Source of the DNA: Shimia gijangensis
GTDB lineage: Bacteria > Pseudomonadota > Alphaproteobacteria > Rhodobacterales > Rhodobacteraceae
NCBI RefSeq assembly: GCF_900142085.1
Contig: NZ_FQZQ01000026.1
Coordinates: forward strand, 1-55,776
Direction of reading: 5' to 3'
DNA length: 55,776 nt
Shown in pieces: positions 17,886 to 25,942 of this stretch; within the stretch, counting starts at the first letter, position 1, and each line of letters starts with the position of its first letter. The notes under the pieces were generated by a model. It did not search any database, was not told where the DNA came from, and worked only from the letters and a program-made list of their open reading frames with translations. A program made the translations under genes and the position numbers.

Positions 17886-19147
17886 TTTACCGCCCCCAGC
17901 GCATCGTCCATGACCTGCACCAACTGATCGGCATTTTCGTGACTAAACACGCAAGGTGGACGCACCTTGAGAGTTTGCGAGTATCGTCCAACCGAATGCA
18001 ACAACACGCCACGTTCCCGCATTTCGTCGACCATGGCAGCACATAGGTCCGTCGCAGGTTTGCCGTCACGCCATAGTTCGGCTCCAAAGAACAACCCAGA
18101 ACCACGCACGTTCGCAATCACGTCATGCCGAGTGGCCAATTCGCTTAGGAGTTCCACAGCATAGGCCCCGACGTCACGGGCATTGTCGGCCAGGTTTTCG
18201 TCGTCGATAACGTTCAACACAGCCATGGCGGCCGCCGCGCTAACCGGGTTGCCTCCGAAGGTGTTGAAGTATTTGAACGCCTCTTGAAAACTCGTCAGAA
18301 TTTCGTGCCGGGTGACCACAGCGGCAACCGGGTGTCCATTGGCCATTGGTTTACCAAGCGTCACTATATCAGGAGAAAAACCTAGTTTGTCGTGACCCCA
18401 CCAATGGCTGCCAATGCGCCCAAACCCGGGCTGCACTTCATCTGCGATGATCAGACCACCAGCTTTTCGCACAACGTCAATCACGCGGTCTAGAAAGCCA
18501 GTTTCCAGCGTCGGAAAGCCCTCGTTGGCAAAATACGGGCAGACAATCAGAGCCGAGACCCCATGCCCACTTTCTTCCAACTCGGCCACGGCTTGTTCGA
18601 CGCCCTTGGCAAAGGCCTCGGCTTGTCCTTCGCGGCTCCCTCCGACCGGAACCATGGTGTCCGGCGAGGGCACCTGCCGCACATGCGTCTGATAGCCACC
18701 AACAGGAACCTTAGAGGAATTCAGCTGTGACACAGCTGTTGTGTTTCCGTGATAGGTGTTGTCCGTGCCGATAATGCCGATCTTGCCAGTCGCAGCTTGT
18801 GCCATTCGTAGAGCCACGTCATTGGCTTCCGACCCCGAGCAAACCATCAACATACTGGTTAGGTCGTGGCCAAATTTGGCGATCAATGCCTCACCATAGT
18901 CTAGGATCATGTCATGCACATAACGCGTGTGCGTGTTCAGCGTTCGGGCCTGCGTGCAGATTGCGTCAACCACTCGGGGATGGCAGTGGCCGACATGCGG
19001 CACGTTGTTATAGCAATCCAGATATTGCCGACCGTCGGTACCCCACAGCCACACGCCTTCGCCACGCGCCACATGCACAGGGTCACGATAGAATGTGGTC
19101 ATATGCGGCCCAAGCAGGCGGGTGCGGCGTTCGATTGCAGTGGTCAT
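17882..19147 (-). CDS. Class III PLP enzyme, AGXT2L-like phospho-lyase candidate
   Basis: A 421-residue class III aminotransferase-fold enzyme. The motifs NNVPHVGHCHP, RYVHDMILDYGEAL, VCSGSEANDVALR, ADEVQPGFGRIG and the PLP-lysine segment TLGKPMANGHPVA all resemble those of the AGXT2L1/AGXT2L2 group. Those enzymes are not transaminases but eliminate phosphate from O-phosphoethanolamine or 5-phosphohydroxylysine. This is my basis for calling it a phospho-lyase candidate; an ordinary omega-amino acid transaminase is the alternative. The frame is open back to 19300, but the ATG at 19147, six bases after GAGGAA, is the supported start. The next gene is a matching kinase (GTGA overlap), and a GlxA regulator lies 58 bases upstream on the same strand. 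Confidence 0.85.
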   Translation of the reverse strand: MTTAIERRTRLLGPHMTTFYRDPVHVARGEGVWLWGTDGRQYLDCYNNVPHVGHCHPRVVDAICTQARTLNTHTRYVHDMILDYGEALIAKFGHDLTSMLMVCSGSEANDVALRMAQAATGKIGIIGTDNTYHGNTTAVSQLNSSKVPVGGYQTHVRQVPSPDTMVPVGGSREGQAEAFAKGVEQAVAELEESGHGVSALIVCPYFANEGFPTLETGFLDRVIDVVRKAGGLIIADEVQPGFGRIGSHWWGHDKLGFSPDIVTLGKPMANGHPVAAVVTRHEILTSFQEAFKYFNTFGGNPVSAAAAMAVLNVIDDENLADNARDVGAYAVELLSELATRHDVIANVRGSGLFFGAELWRDGKPATDLCAAMVDEMRERGVLLHSVGRYSQTLKVRPPCVFSHENADQLVQVMDDALGAVK

Positions 19148-19205
19148 TGGCATTTCCTCGCAGACTTGTGGCCCTTGATGCCACACCGCGCGGCGGGTGC
19201 AACCC

Positions 19206-20186
19206 CTAGCTATTGCCGGGCTCACCACGAAGCTTGTGAGGAGACATGCCATACCTTTGCCGGAATAACCGTGAGAAATGCGAGGCGGCATTGAACCCAC
19301 AAGCGACGGCCACTTCGGTCACACTCATGTTGGTTTGCAACAAAAGGTGCTGAGCCCTCTGAAGGCGCATATCCATGTAATACTTCTTGGGCGTTGAGCT
19401 TAGATAGCGGCGGAACAAGCGCTCAAGCTGGCGGGTCGAGATATTCACCGTTTTTGCAAGATCACCGGGCCGGATCGGCTCTTCGAGGTTGGTTTCCATC
19501 AACGCCAGAATCTCCGACAGTTTGGGATGGCGCATACCGATGCGCTCAGCGACCTGAACGCGCGCGGAATGCTGCAACACGCGGATGTTGGTATAGAGCA
19601 GTTGGTCTGCCACCAAATTGGCCAGTTCGGGGCCTTCGGACTCGGTGACCAGATGCAAAATAAGGTCGATAACGGATGTCCCTCCGGCCGTAGAATACCG
19701 TCGGTTATCAACCACATAAGTGTATTCATTCAAAGGAACGTCTGGGAATTTCTCGGCAAAGCTCGACCGATGTTCCCAGTGCAAAGTCACCGGCAGTTCG
19801 TCCATCAAACCGGCTTCGGCCATGATCCATGCCCCGGTTGTCAGCCCGGCAATGGCACAGCCCTGACGCGCACCTCGTCGCACCCATTGCAAAACCGCAG
19901 GCGTGCATACCTCACGCACATTCGCACCGGAACATAAGAAAATGGTATCGTCGCGCCCGATGTCTTCCAATCCGTGGTCAATTGGGAATTCCGCTCCCAA
20001 AGAATCCCGCACCGGAACGCCGCCTTCGGCACAGACAACGGTTGGAATGACTTTGTGACCTGCCATAAGGTTGGTAACGCGAATTGTCTCCATCGCCATG
20101 GCGAACGTCATGGCAGAGTATCCCGGCGTGAGCAAAAATACGAAACGCTTAGGCGTGGAACGCCGAAAAAAATTCCCGTTGGTCAT
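19206..20186 (-). CDS. GlxA family transcriptional regulator
   Basis: A 326-residue regulator with an N-terminal DJ-1/PfpI-like amidase fold (FVFLLTPGYSAMTFAMAMET; the nucleophile-elbow region reads GLTTGAWIMAEAG with Thr in place of Cys, so it is a sensor and not an enzyme). The C-terminal AraC-type double helix-turn-helix includes LAKTVNISTRQLERLFR and VAVACGFNAASHFSRLFR. Such proteins often activate catabolism of choline, carnitine, arginine and other nitrogen compounds. It is the first gene of a same-strand set with the phospho-lyase-like and kinase genes, which are the likely targets. Confidence 0.9.
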   Translation of the reverse strand: MTNGNFFRRSTPKRFVFLLTPGYSAMTFAMAMETIRVTNLMAGHKVIPTVVCAEGGVPVRDSLGAEFPIDHGLEDIGRDDTIFLCSGANVREVCTPAVLQWVRRGARQGCAIAGLTTGAWIMAEAGLMDELPVTLHWEHRSSFAEKFPDVPLNEYTYVVDNRRYSTAGGTSVIDLILHLVTESEGPELANLVADQLLYTNIRVLQHSARVQVAERIGMRHPKLSEILALMETNLEEPIRPGDLAKTVNISTRQLERLFRRYLSSTPKKYYMDMRLQRAQHLLLQTNMSVTEVAVACGFNAASHFSRLFRQRYGMSPHKLRGEPGNS

Positions 20187-20244
20187 AAGTCTCTTCTATT
20201 GTTTTTCTGTATTTAGCCCCGACTGCTGGGGCTCGGCAAGGCGA

Positions 20245-20667
20245 TTACTCGTCTCTGCCAATGCGGCCACGCAGGGCCTTTACCTCGCCACGCACCTTCT
20301 TGGCCTTTATCCGGCGTTGTTGGGAACCATAGGTCGGCTTGGTTTTGATACGCCGTTTGGGAGCCACAAGTGCCTTGCGAATCAGGTCTGCCAATCGGTC
20401 GCGGGCAATGTCGCGATTGCGGGACTGGCTACGGGTTTCATCGCATTGGATCACCAGTGCTCCGTCCTTGGTCCAGCGTCGCCCAGCCAGACGCCTGAGC
20501 CTTGTCTTTACCGAACCCTCTAGTGACGGTGACCGCTCGGCTTCAAAGCGAAGCTCTACGGCAGAGGACACTTTGTTGACGTTCTGCCCACCGGGGCCTG
20601 AGGCTCGCATGAAATGCTCGGTCATCTCCCAGTCCTGGAGGCTGATTTGGTCATTGATAACGAGCAT
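20245..20667 (-). CDS. arfB: Alternative ribosome-rescue factor ArfB (peptidyl-tRNA hydrolase)
   Basis: ArfB (YaeJ, related to mitochondrial ICT1) releases peptides from ribosomes stalled at the end of a broken message. The 140-residue product has the GGQ catalytic motif in ASGPGGQNVNKVSS at residues 22-35. Its long basic tail (KRRIKTKPTYGSQQRRIKAKK) is the part known to enter the empty mRNA channel. Lacking codon-recognition domains, it is distinct from RF1/RF2. Confidence 0.93.
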   Translation of the reverse strand: MLVINDQISLQDWEMTEHFMRASGPGGQNVNKVSSAVELRFEAERSPSLEGSVKTRLRRLAGRRWTKDGALVIQCDETRSQSRNRDIARDRLADLIRKALVAPKRRIKTKPTYGSQQRRIKAKKVRGEVKALRGRIGRDE

Positions 20668-20751
20668 GGTGTGGCTCTTTCGTTTCCATTTTCGGCACCG
20701 CTCTGAAACCGATGCATTACCGACGTAATACCAATGTTAATCCAGATCATC

Positions 20752-20925
20752 AAAAAGGGCCGTCCCACGCGTGGAACAGCCCTTCGAGAGTGTTGGAGGT
20801 GCGCCGGTTAGGTCTACACCAATTCGGATATTAACTCAGCCAAGGGCTGCCTCAGCTGGTTTCCTCCCAAACTGTTCCGACTCCGATCTCCATGGCTTCT
20901 CTAGACAATGGGCACCTCCCTTCAA
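20752..20925 (-). ncRNA. Structured small RNA with own terminator, 6S-like shape
   Basis: On the minus strand the 5' GGAGGTGC (20920-20913) is fully complementary to GCACCTCC near the 3' end (20802-20795). Inside it GTCTA pairs with TAGAC and CGGA with TCCG, leaving an asymmetric bubble below an apical hairpin rich in CAGC/GCTG. Directly after comes AAGGGC...GCCCTT followed by TTTTT, an intrinsic terminator. No reading frame crosses it. A TTGACT lies about 45 bases upstream as a possible -35 element. A closed rod with a central bubble is the shape of 6S RNA, but I cannot confirm the family from sequence alone; it could be another trans-acting RNA. Confidence 0.5.
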
Positions 20926-20977
20926 TTTGTTTCGCGTACCTACAGGTTGCCACAGCCTGTGGATAAGTCAAACAAAA

Positions 20978-21613
20978 TCATGTGGTCGGTTGGAGCATTT
21001 TACCCACGATGATGCGGAAGGGCACAAGGGCTAGAAGCGCCAACGATAGTTTTACCATCCAATCCGCGATGCCCAAAGACACCCAAAGTGGCATCACAGG
21101 ACCGGTACCCAATAGGGGTAGCATTTCGCCCGCCCAGCTGACATCGTTGGCAGGTTCAAGGAATGTCAGTGCGCCGGAAAAGGCAATTGTAAAGAACAGC
21201 GCGGTATCCACCGACGAACCGATCAGCGTGGACGCCAGCGGCGCACGCCACCACGCCCCTTCACGCAGACGATTGAAGACTGAAACGTCCAACAACTGGG
21301 CTGTCAGGAACGCGAGACCCGACCCTAATGCAATGCGCACGGTCACAGCCGGGTAGGTATAGCCATCGCCCTGAAGCATGATTTGCGTACCAAGTGCAGA
21401 ACAGATCACACCGACGACGAAACCGGCCAGTACCACACGGCGAGCAGCAGAAACGCCATAAACGCGATTCATGACATCGGTCACGAGGAAAGCCAAAGGA
21501 TACGTAAATGCACCCCAGGTCAGCCATTGGCCGAACAGGAATTGCACAAGAATATTTGAGGCCACAACGATGGCGGCCATGGCAAGAATGCCAGGAAGAT
21601 AGTTCGTTTTCAT
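20978..21613 (-). CDS. yhhQ: Queuosine precursor transporter (YhhQ/VUT family)
   Basis: A 211-residue inner-membrane protein with about six hydrophobic helices. The family motifs are visible: FLVTDVMNRVYG after the second helix, RIALGSGLAFLTAQLLDV, and a GSSVDTALFF segment. YhhQ proteins import preQ0/preQ1 for queuosine modification of tRNA. The gene stands alone, with the small RNA locus downstream. Confidence 0.88.
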   Translation of the reverse strand: MKTNYLPGILAMAAIVVASNILVQFLFGQWLTWGAFTYPLAFLVTDVMNRVYGVSAARRVVLAGFVVGVICSALGTQIMLQGDGYTYPAVTVRIALGSGLAFLTAQLLDVSVFNRLREGAWWRAPLASTLIGSSVDTALFFTIAFSGALTFLEPANDVSWAGEMLPLLGTGPVMPLWVSLGIADWMVKLSLALLALVPFRIIVGKMLQPTT

Positions 21614-21702
21614 TCTTTATTAGCCCGTTTTAACAAGGTTGCGGCGACTTGGCCCCGCAGAATGTCGGGACGAGCGGGGTCTAATCGCCCCTTTCAGACA
21701 AA

Positions 21703-22602
21703 TCAAGTGTTTTCGGGAACCACGTATTCCACAATCTCAGTGCGCTGAACGAACCGGAAATTGCTGTCGGAAACCATCGTAAGTCGAATTTCTCCATCGT
21801 CATCTTTCCACACGGCCAGGCCCTCAAGGTTGTCATGTTTGCCGGTAAAAGTGCGAACCAAAGTGACTCCGTTCACAAATCCGGTTTTTGTGACATCAAA
21901 CCTACGTACCTGACTGCGAAAACCCAAGCCGTTAAAGGCCCGCTCCAAAAGGTAGAAGCTGCCGTCGGGCCCAAAATCGGCCCCAACTGGGTGAAATATT
22001 GGATCTCGTGTTATCGGGAACGGCTGGGTCCATCTTTTTCCTTCAAATCGGAAAACAAGCGCTTGGTCCGGTCGGCCCAATGGGTTTTCAGGAAGGGCCA
22101 CTAAGAATCCGGCGTCGTCGATCGCAAGCGCTTCAAAAGCACCGTTTGGCTTCATACCTTCAAAGGCAGGACTTCCGTTCAAAGTGAGACCAAGACTGCT
22201 CAACTTGCGAAATGACTCGACACGGTCCTTGCCTTCGAACGACACAAACAGCGTGCCATCCTTTGATTGAGCCAATCCTTCTGAATCCCGATCGCTGTTT
22301 TTGAAAAGCCCGCCGTCCGAGCCTCGCATTGCTGTGCGCTCCAACAATTCGACCTCAACGATCTTTCCGGATTCCCGCTCAAAACGGCCTTTGACCATTT
22401 GACTACGGTCAGAAATCATTACGAAAGATTGCCCGTCATCGGACACTTCCAACCCTGAGAACCCGCCGAACCACTGCTCAGAGATTTGCCAGGGCGTCGT
22501 CGACACCCATTTTGCGCGTGAATTGTCTTTTGCCCCAAACGCTGGCTGCAAAACCAGTATGATCAGGGCCGCACTTACTGCGACTGCAAGACGTCGATAC
22601 AT
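21703..22602 (-). CDS. Secreted esterase-like phytase family protein
   Basis: A 299-residue exported protein with a signal peptide (LAVAVSAALIILVLQPAFGA) and a beta-propeller-like body. FGGFSGLEVSDDGQSFVMIS, DSEGLAQSKDGTLFVSFE, NGAFEALAIDD and DNLEGLAVWKDDDG are the repeated G-L-x-x-x-x-D-G blades typical of the esterase-like activity of phytase family. The substrate is unknown. The start overlaps the end of mepA by 28 bases, so it is the last gene of a coupled minus-strand set. Confidence 0.82.
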   Translation of the reverse strand: MYRRLAVAVSAALIILVLQPAFGAKDNSRAKWVSTTPWQISEQWFGGFSGLEVSDDGQSFVMISDRSQMVKGRFERESGKIVEVELLERTAMRGSDGGLFKNSDRDSEGLAQSKDGTLFVSFEGKDRVESFRKLSSLGLTLNGSPAFEGMKPNGAFEALAIDDAGFLVALPENPLGRPDQALVFRFEGKRWTQPFPITRDPIFHPVGADFGPDGSFYLLERAFNGLGFRSQVRRFDVTKTGFVNGVTLVRTFTGKHDNLEGLAVWKDDDGEIRLTMVSDSNFRFVQRTEIVEYVVPENT

Positions 22603-23486
22603 TGACCCGGCAAATCCGCCATTTCCAATTGTCTTCTTGGTTTCGGGGGTTTGGCATTTGGATCAGGTGGCGGTGGATTCAAGATATCCTGCACCCATTT
22701 TTCCGCGCCTTTGCACCCATCACCGGCAGGAGGTGGATCCTGATTGCGGCAGCCTGACGCCCCCTTGGGACAATTCATGCGCACGTGGAAATGGTAATGG
22801 TGCCCCCACCACGGCCGTATCTTGCGCAGCCATTTGCGGTCACCCTTTTCATCATTGCACATCCGCACCTTGGCACCGGGAAATACAAAAATTCTTGCCA
22901 CGCGCGAGTCACTTGCCGCCGCCTTGAGCACTTCGTGATGTTGGTGGGTCCAGCTGGAGTTGACATAGGCCCCTTTGTCCCGACGCATGGAAATCGACGA
23001 AAGGCTTTCGCGTTCTGCTACGCTCAGGTTCAGGCGGTCTGGCGGTAACATCCAAATGTCGATGTCCAACCCCATCTGATGGGATCGGTGGCCTGACAAC
23101 ATCGGCCCGCCACGTGGTTGGCTGATATCTCCGACATACAAACCCTTCCATCCAGGTTGCTGTGCAGCCGTGGCAGACAGGTCTCGGATAAATGAAATCG
23201 TTTCGGGGTATCCCCAGTTACGGTTTCGCGACAGACGCATCGCTTGCCAGGTTGGGCCGGTTTCAGGCAGTTCTGCCCCACCCGCTAAACAGCCCTTATT
23301 ATATGAGCCAAATGGCGCAGGATGTTGATGAGACCCATGCTCAGACGCGCCAAACAGTTTGCGCGCCTCAACCCCTTGCATTTCAGCGGGAACTTTTTGT
23401 TTGGTCGACACGGTGGCCGTAGGTGTTTGGGTCTGACACGCCGCCAGCCCCAAAAACGCGATCAGGATTGCGAGGGATCTGCCCAT
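22575..23486 (-). CDS. mepA: Penicillin-insensitive murein endopeptidase
   Basis: MepA cleaves D-Ala-meso-DAP crosslinks in peptidoglycan. The 303-residue product begins with a lipoprotein-type signal (LAILIAFLGLAAC, with Cys as lipidation site). It has the zinc-ligand motifs HRSHQMGLDIDIW and WGHHYHFHVRM and six or more cysteines in the C-terminal half. I chose the ATG at 23486, nine bases after AAGGAGA; the frame is open to 23588. The start lies inside the end of the upstream transporter gene (25-base overlap) and the end overlaps the next gene, so all three are probably one transcript. Confidence 0.9.
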   Translation of the reverse strand: MGRSLAILIAFLGLAACQTQTPTATVSTKQKVPAEMQGVEARKLFGASEHGSHQHPAPFGSYNKGCLAGGAELPETGPTWQAMRLSRNRNWGYPETISFIRDLSATAAQQPGWKGLYVGDISQPRGGPMLSGHRSHQMGLDIDIWMLPPDRLNLSVAERESLSSISMRRDKGAYVNSSWTHQHHEVLKAAASDSRVARIFVFPGAKVRMCNDEKGDRKWLRKIRPWWGHHYHFHVRMNCPKGASGCRNQDPPPAGDGCKGAEKWVQDILNPPPPDPNAKPPKPRRQLEMADLPGQCIDVLQSQ

Positions 23487-24850
23487 TCGCCTTGGTCTCC
23501 TTGTGGATTGACCCATCGTAACAGGATCAGCCCCAGAAGGAATAGTCCGATCAACGGAGATACGCCAATGCGCGTACTTCCGCTCCACGCCGTGACGGCC
23601 CCGATCAACATCGGCGCAATAAAGGCAGTGGCCCGCCCGGACAGTCCATAAAGCCCAAAACTCTCGGTTGGAGCCTCAGGGTCCGTGTGACGCACCATCA
23701 AGGTCCGGCTCGCCGCCTGAAGAATACCGCCCATACCGCCCAGCAACATACCACAGACAAAAAACATGATGTCCGGCAATTTGGATGTCTCCGCCAGGGT
23801 CACGCCAAAGAACGAGGTGCGCGACATATTTACGACCACCACGCAAACCAGCAGGAGAACCCAAATGGCCATGATAATCACCGGTTTTGGGCCGAATCGA
23901 CGGTCTGCTTTGCCGCCAAGCCACGAAAACAGTGCTGACGCCAAACCACTGACGATCCCAAACACACCAATCAGAACAATGTTCCATTCGAGCACCAAGC
24001 CAGCATAAACGCCGCCAAAGCCGTACAGGCCATTCAAAGCGTCGCGATAAAACATCGATGATCCCAGATAGGCCGCAAGACTGGGCCGTTTGGTGACTTT
24101 GATCAGCGATCTCTTGAGCAACGCCATCGCATCAGAGAACCCTTTGTTTTTCTTAGGCACTTTTACTTCGCGCACCCACAGGAAATAGGGGATCATGAAC
24201 ACAATGTACCACAGGGCAGCAAACGGCCCAACGATGCGTGTGCCTTCACGTTCCTCAGCGTTCAGGCCGAACACCGGATCAAATCCGACCAACGTTTTAC
24301 CGTTGGGTTGTTCCACAAAAAACACCAGCACAACCGCCAACGCGAGAAGCCCGCCAACATAGCCAAAGGCAAAACCTGATCCTGATACCTTGCCGACCTC
24401 TTCGTCATTCGTCAGACCGGGAAGCTGCGAGTTCACGAAAATCAACGCGTATTCGGCACCGACAAAGCCAAACCCAAAGGCGAAAAGCACCCACCACATG
24501 TTGCCGCCACTAGGGTCAGTCGTCCAAAGCATTGCAGCCCCAACCACGTACATGACAGAAAACCCGACAATCCACGGAATGCGACGTCCTGCTGTATCCG
24601 CCATGGCGCCCAAAACGGGTGCGCCAAAGGCAATCACCAAACCGATAAGAGTCAATCCAATTGACCACGTTGTCGATGCGGCGGCCTTAGCGGCCTCGGA
24701 TTCCATGCCCGTGCTGAGATAGTGATTTGCAGCCACGCTTGCGAAGAAGGGGCCGAAAATGAACGTAAGCAGGACTGTATGGTACGGCTGGCTGGCCCAA
24801 TCAAAGAACCACCACCCCCAAATGCGCTTGCGCGCGGATACTTCAGCCAT
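23462..24850 (-). CDS. MFS transporter, UMF1 (Atg22-like) family
   Basis: A 462-residue membrane protein with about twelve hydrophobic helices. The start WGWWFFDWASQPYHTVLLTFIF is the hallmark of the UMF1/Atg22-like group, as is GAMADTAGRRIPWIV after the second helix. The family includes fungal vacuolar amino-acid effluxers; bacterial substrates are mostly unknown. Just before the ATG, CCTGTC and GACAGG can pair across the ribosome binding site (GGGGGA), which might dampen translation. It overlaps mepA. Confidence 0.85.
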   Translation of the reverse strand: MAEVSARKRIWGWWFFDWASQPYHTVLLTFIFGPFFASVAANHYLSTGMESEAAKAAASTTWSIGLTLIGLVIAFGAPVLGAMADTAGRRIPWIVGFSVMYVVGAAMLWTTDPSGGNMWWVLFAFGFGFVGAEYALIFVNSQLPGLTNDEEVGKVSGSGFAFGYVGGLLALAVVLVFFVEQPNGKTLVGFDPVFGLNAEEREGTRIVGPFAALWYIVFMIPYFLWVREVKVPKKNKGFSDAMALLKRSLIKVTKRPSLAAYLGSSMFYRDALNGLYGFGGVYAGLVLEWNIVLIGVFGIVSGLASALFSWLGGKADRRFGPKPVIIMAIWVLLLVCVVVVNMSRTSFFGVTLAETSKLPDIMFFVCGMLLGGMGGILQAASRTLMVRHTDPEAPTESFGLYGLSGRATAFIAPMLIGAVTAWSGSTRIGVSPLIGLFLLGLILLRWVNPQGDQGEWADPSQS

Positions 24851-24904
24851 ACCTGTCCCCCGGTGTTTTTTTCCACTAAGACAGGGGTGTGGCCAACAGG
24901 CAAG

Positions 24905-25441
24905 TTAATCCTGCATTGGGGGCCAGGGGCGTTTGGCTTCGGCATCGATCCAACCTTGCACCCATTCGGGTGCTTGCAGGCGGGTATTGTCCGCACCCAT
25001 AGCCTCAATGACTTGCGCTGGAGGAACGATGCCATCGCGGTCCGTTATGGCCGAGCGATACAACGCATGGTTGGCGCACTCCCCGTCTTGCTTCCACATC
25101 GTTTGCTCAAGATAGATGAACCGATCATCCCAATAAACTGCCCGGCTTCGCATCTCGAACTTTTCAAAAGTACGGATACGTCGGCGATAGCGTACGGACA
25201 CGCCCGCCATGGTCATACTCCACCTTTTTTGGCGCATGACGCTAATCAGACCGATGCGATGCGCCAAAGGAATGCGCCCAAGATCAAGCAGTGTCAGCGT
25301 GCGCCCGTTGTTCAGCTCCATCCAAAGGTCGATATCCCATGGCCAGCATCGGTGGTGCGACACATGGGTTCCCATGGCTGACAACGGCGGGTCATTGCGA
25401 TGCAGGATCATCTGTTTGACCATTCGAATGATAGGGTACAT
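24905..25441 (-). CDS. Hotdog-fold thioesterase family protein
   Basis: A 178-residue protein of the THEM6/acyl-CoA-thioesterase-like hotdog group. MELNNGRTLTLLDLGRIPLAHRIGL is the helix region following the family's D-x-x-x-H-M-N-N-like segment (here DIDLWMELNNG), and GVSVRYRRRIRTFEKFEMRSR is the beta region. The ATG at 25441 has AAGGAG eight bases upstream and is preferred to 25462. The substrate is unknown. Confidence 0.75.
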   Translation of the reverse strand: MYPIIRMVKQMILHRNDPPLSAMGTHVSHHRCWPWDIDLWMELNNGRTLTLLDLGRIPLAHRIGLISVMRQKRWSMTMAGVSVRYRRRIRTFEKFEMRSRAVYWDDRFIYLEQTMWKQDGECANHALYRSAITDRDGIVPPAQVIEAMGADNTRLQAPEWVQGWIDAEAKRPWPPMQD

Positions 25442-25570
25442 GCGTGAATCTCCTTTGAGCAATAAGCATTCAATGGTTTACCCGCACGTCAACTGTTACC
25501 TTGCGCCACTCTTGCCCTTTGCTGGCTTGGTGCTTAATTGGGTCTGGCAAGAAAACGGAGAGACCTGACG

Positions 25571-25858
25571 ATGATGGCAATTTACGGACCGCTAAGGCTT
25601 ATTCTGGATGTCGCGTTCTTTATTATGCTGATCCACATCATCATGAGTTGGCTGATCAGCTTTCAGGTGCTCAATATGGGCCAGCAGATGGTTGCCCAAA
25701 TCTGGTACGGCCTGAACCGCTTGCTTGAGCCGATTTATACGCCGATCCGCCGTATTCTGCCTGACACACGTCCGCTTGATCTGGCGCCGCTTGTGGCATT
25801 CATCATCATCATTTCATTGCGCGACTATATCCTGCCCGTCGCTCTGGGATTGCGCTGA
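25571..25858 (+). CDS. YggT family membrane protein
   Basis: A 95-residue protein with two membrane segments (LILDVAFFIMLIHIIMSWLI and LAPLVAFIIIISLRDYIL) separated by the conserved LLEPIYTPIRRILPD. This is the YggT family, linked in different bacteria to osmotic-shock tolerance and cell-division or photosystem-related membrane organisation. The start at 25571 follows GGAGAG. It lies 84 bases before recQ. Confidence 0.88.
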   Translation: MMAIYGPLRLILDVAFFIMLIHIIMSWLISFQVLNMGQQMVAQIWYGLNRLLEPIYTPIRRILPDTRPLDLAPLVAFIIIISLRDYILPVALGLR

Positions 25859-25942
25859 CGCTCTTCGGGGCTTGTTCACCGAATCCGGTTATGGGAATGT
25901 CGGCTTTAACGAGCAGACAAACAACAAACTACGGGTTTACTC

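Noticed and set aside
20958..20966. Perfect DnaA box (TTATCCACA on the minus strand) upstream of the ncRNA
   Set aside because: One nine-base match is expected by chance about every second window of this size, and no cluster of boxes or AT-rich unwinding region is near.
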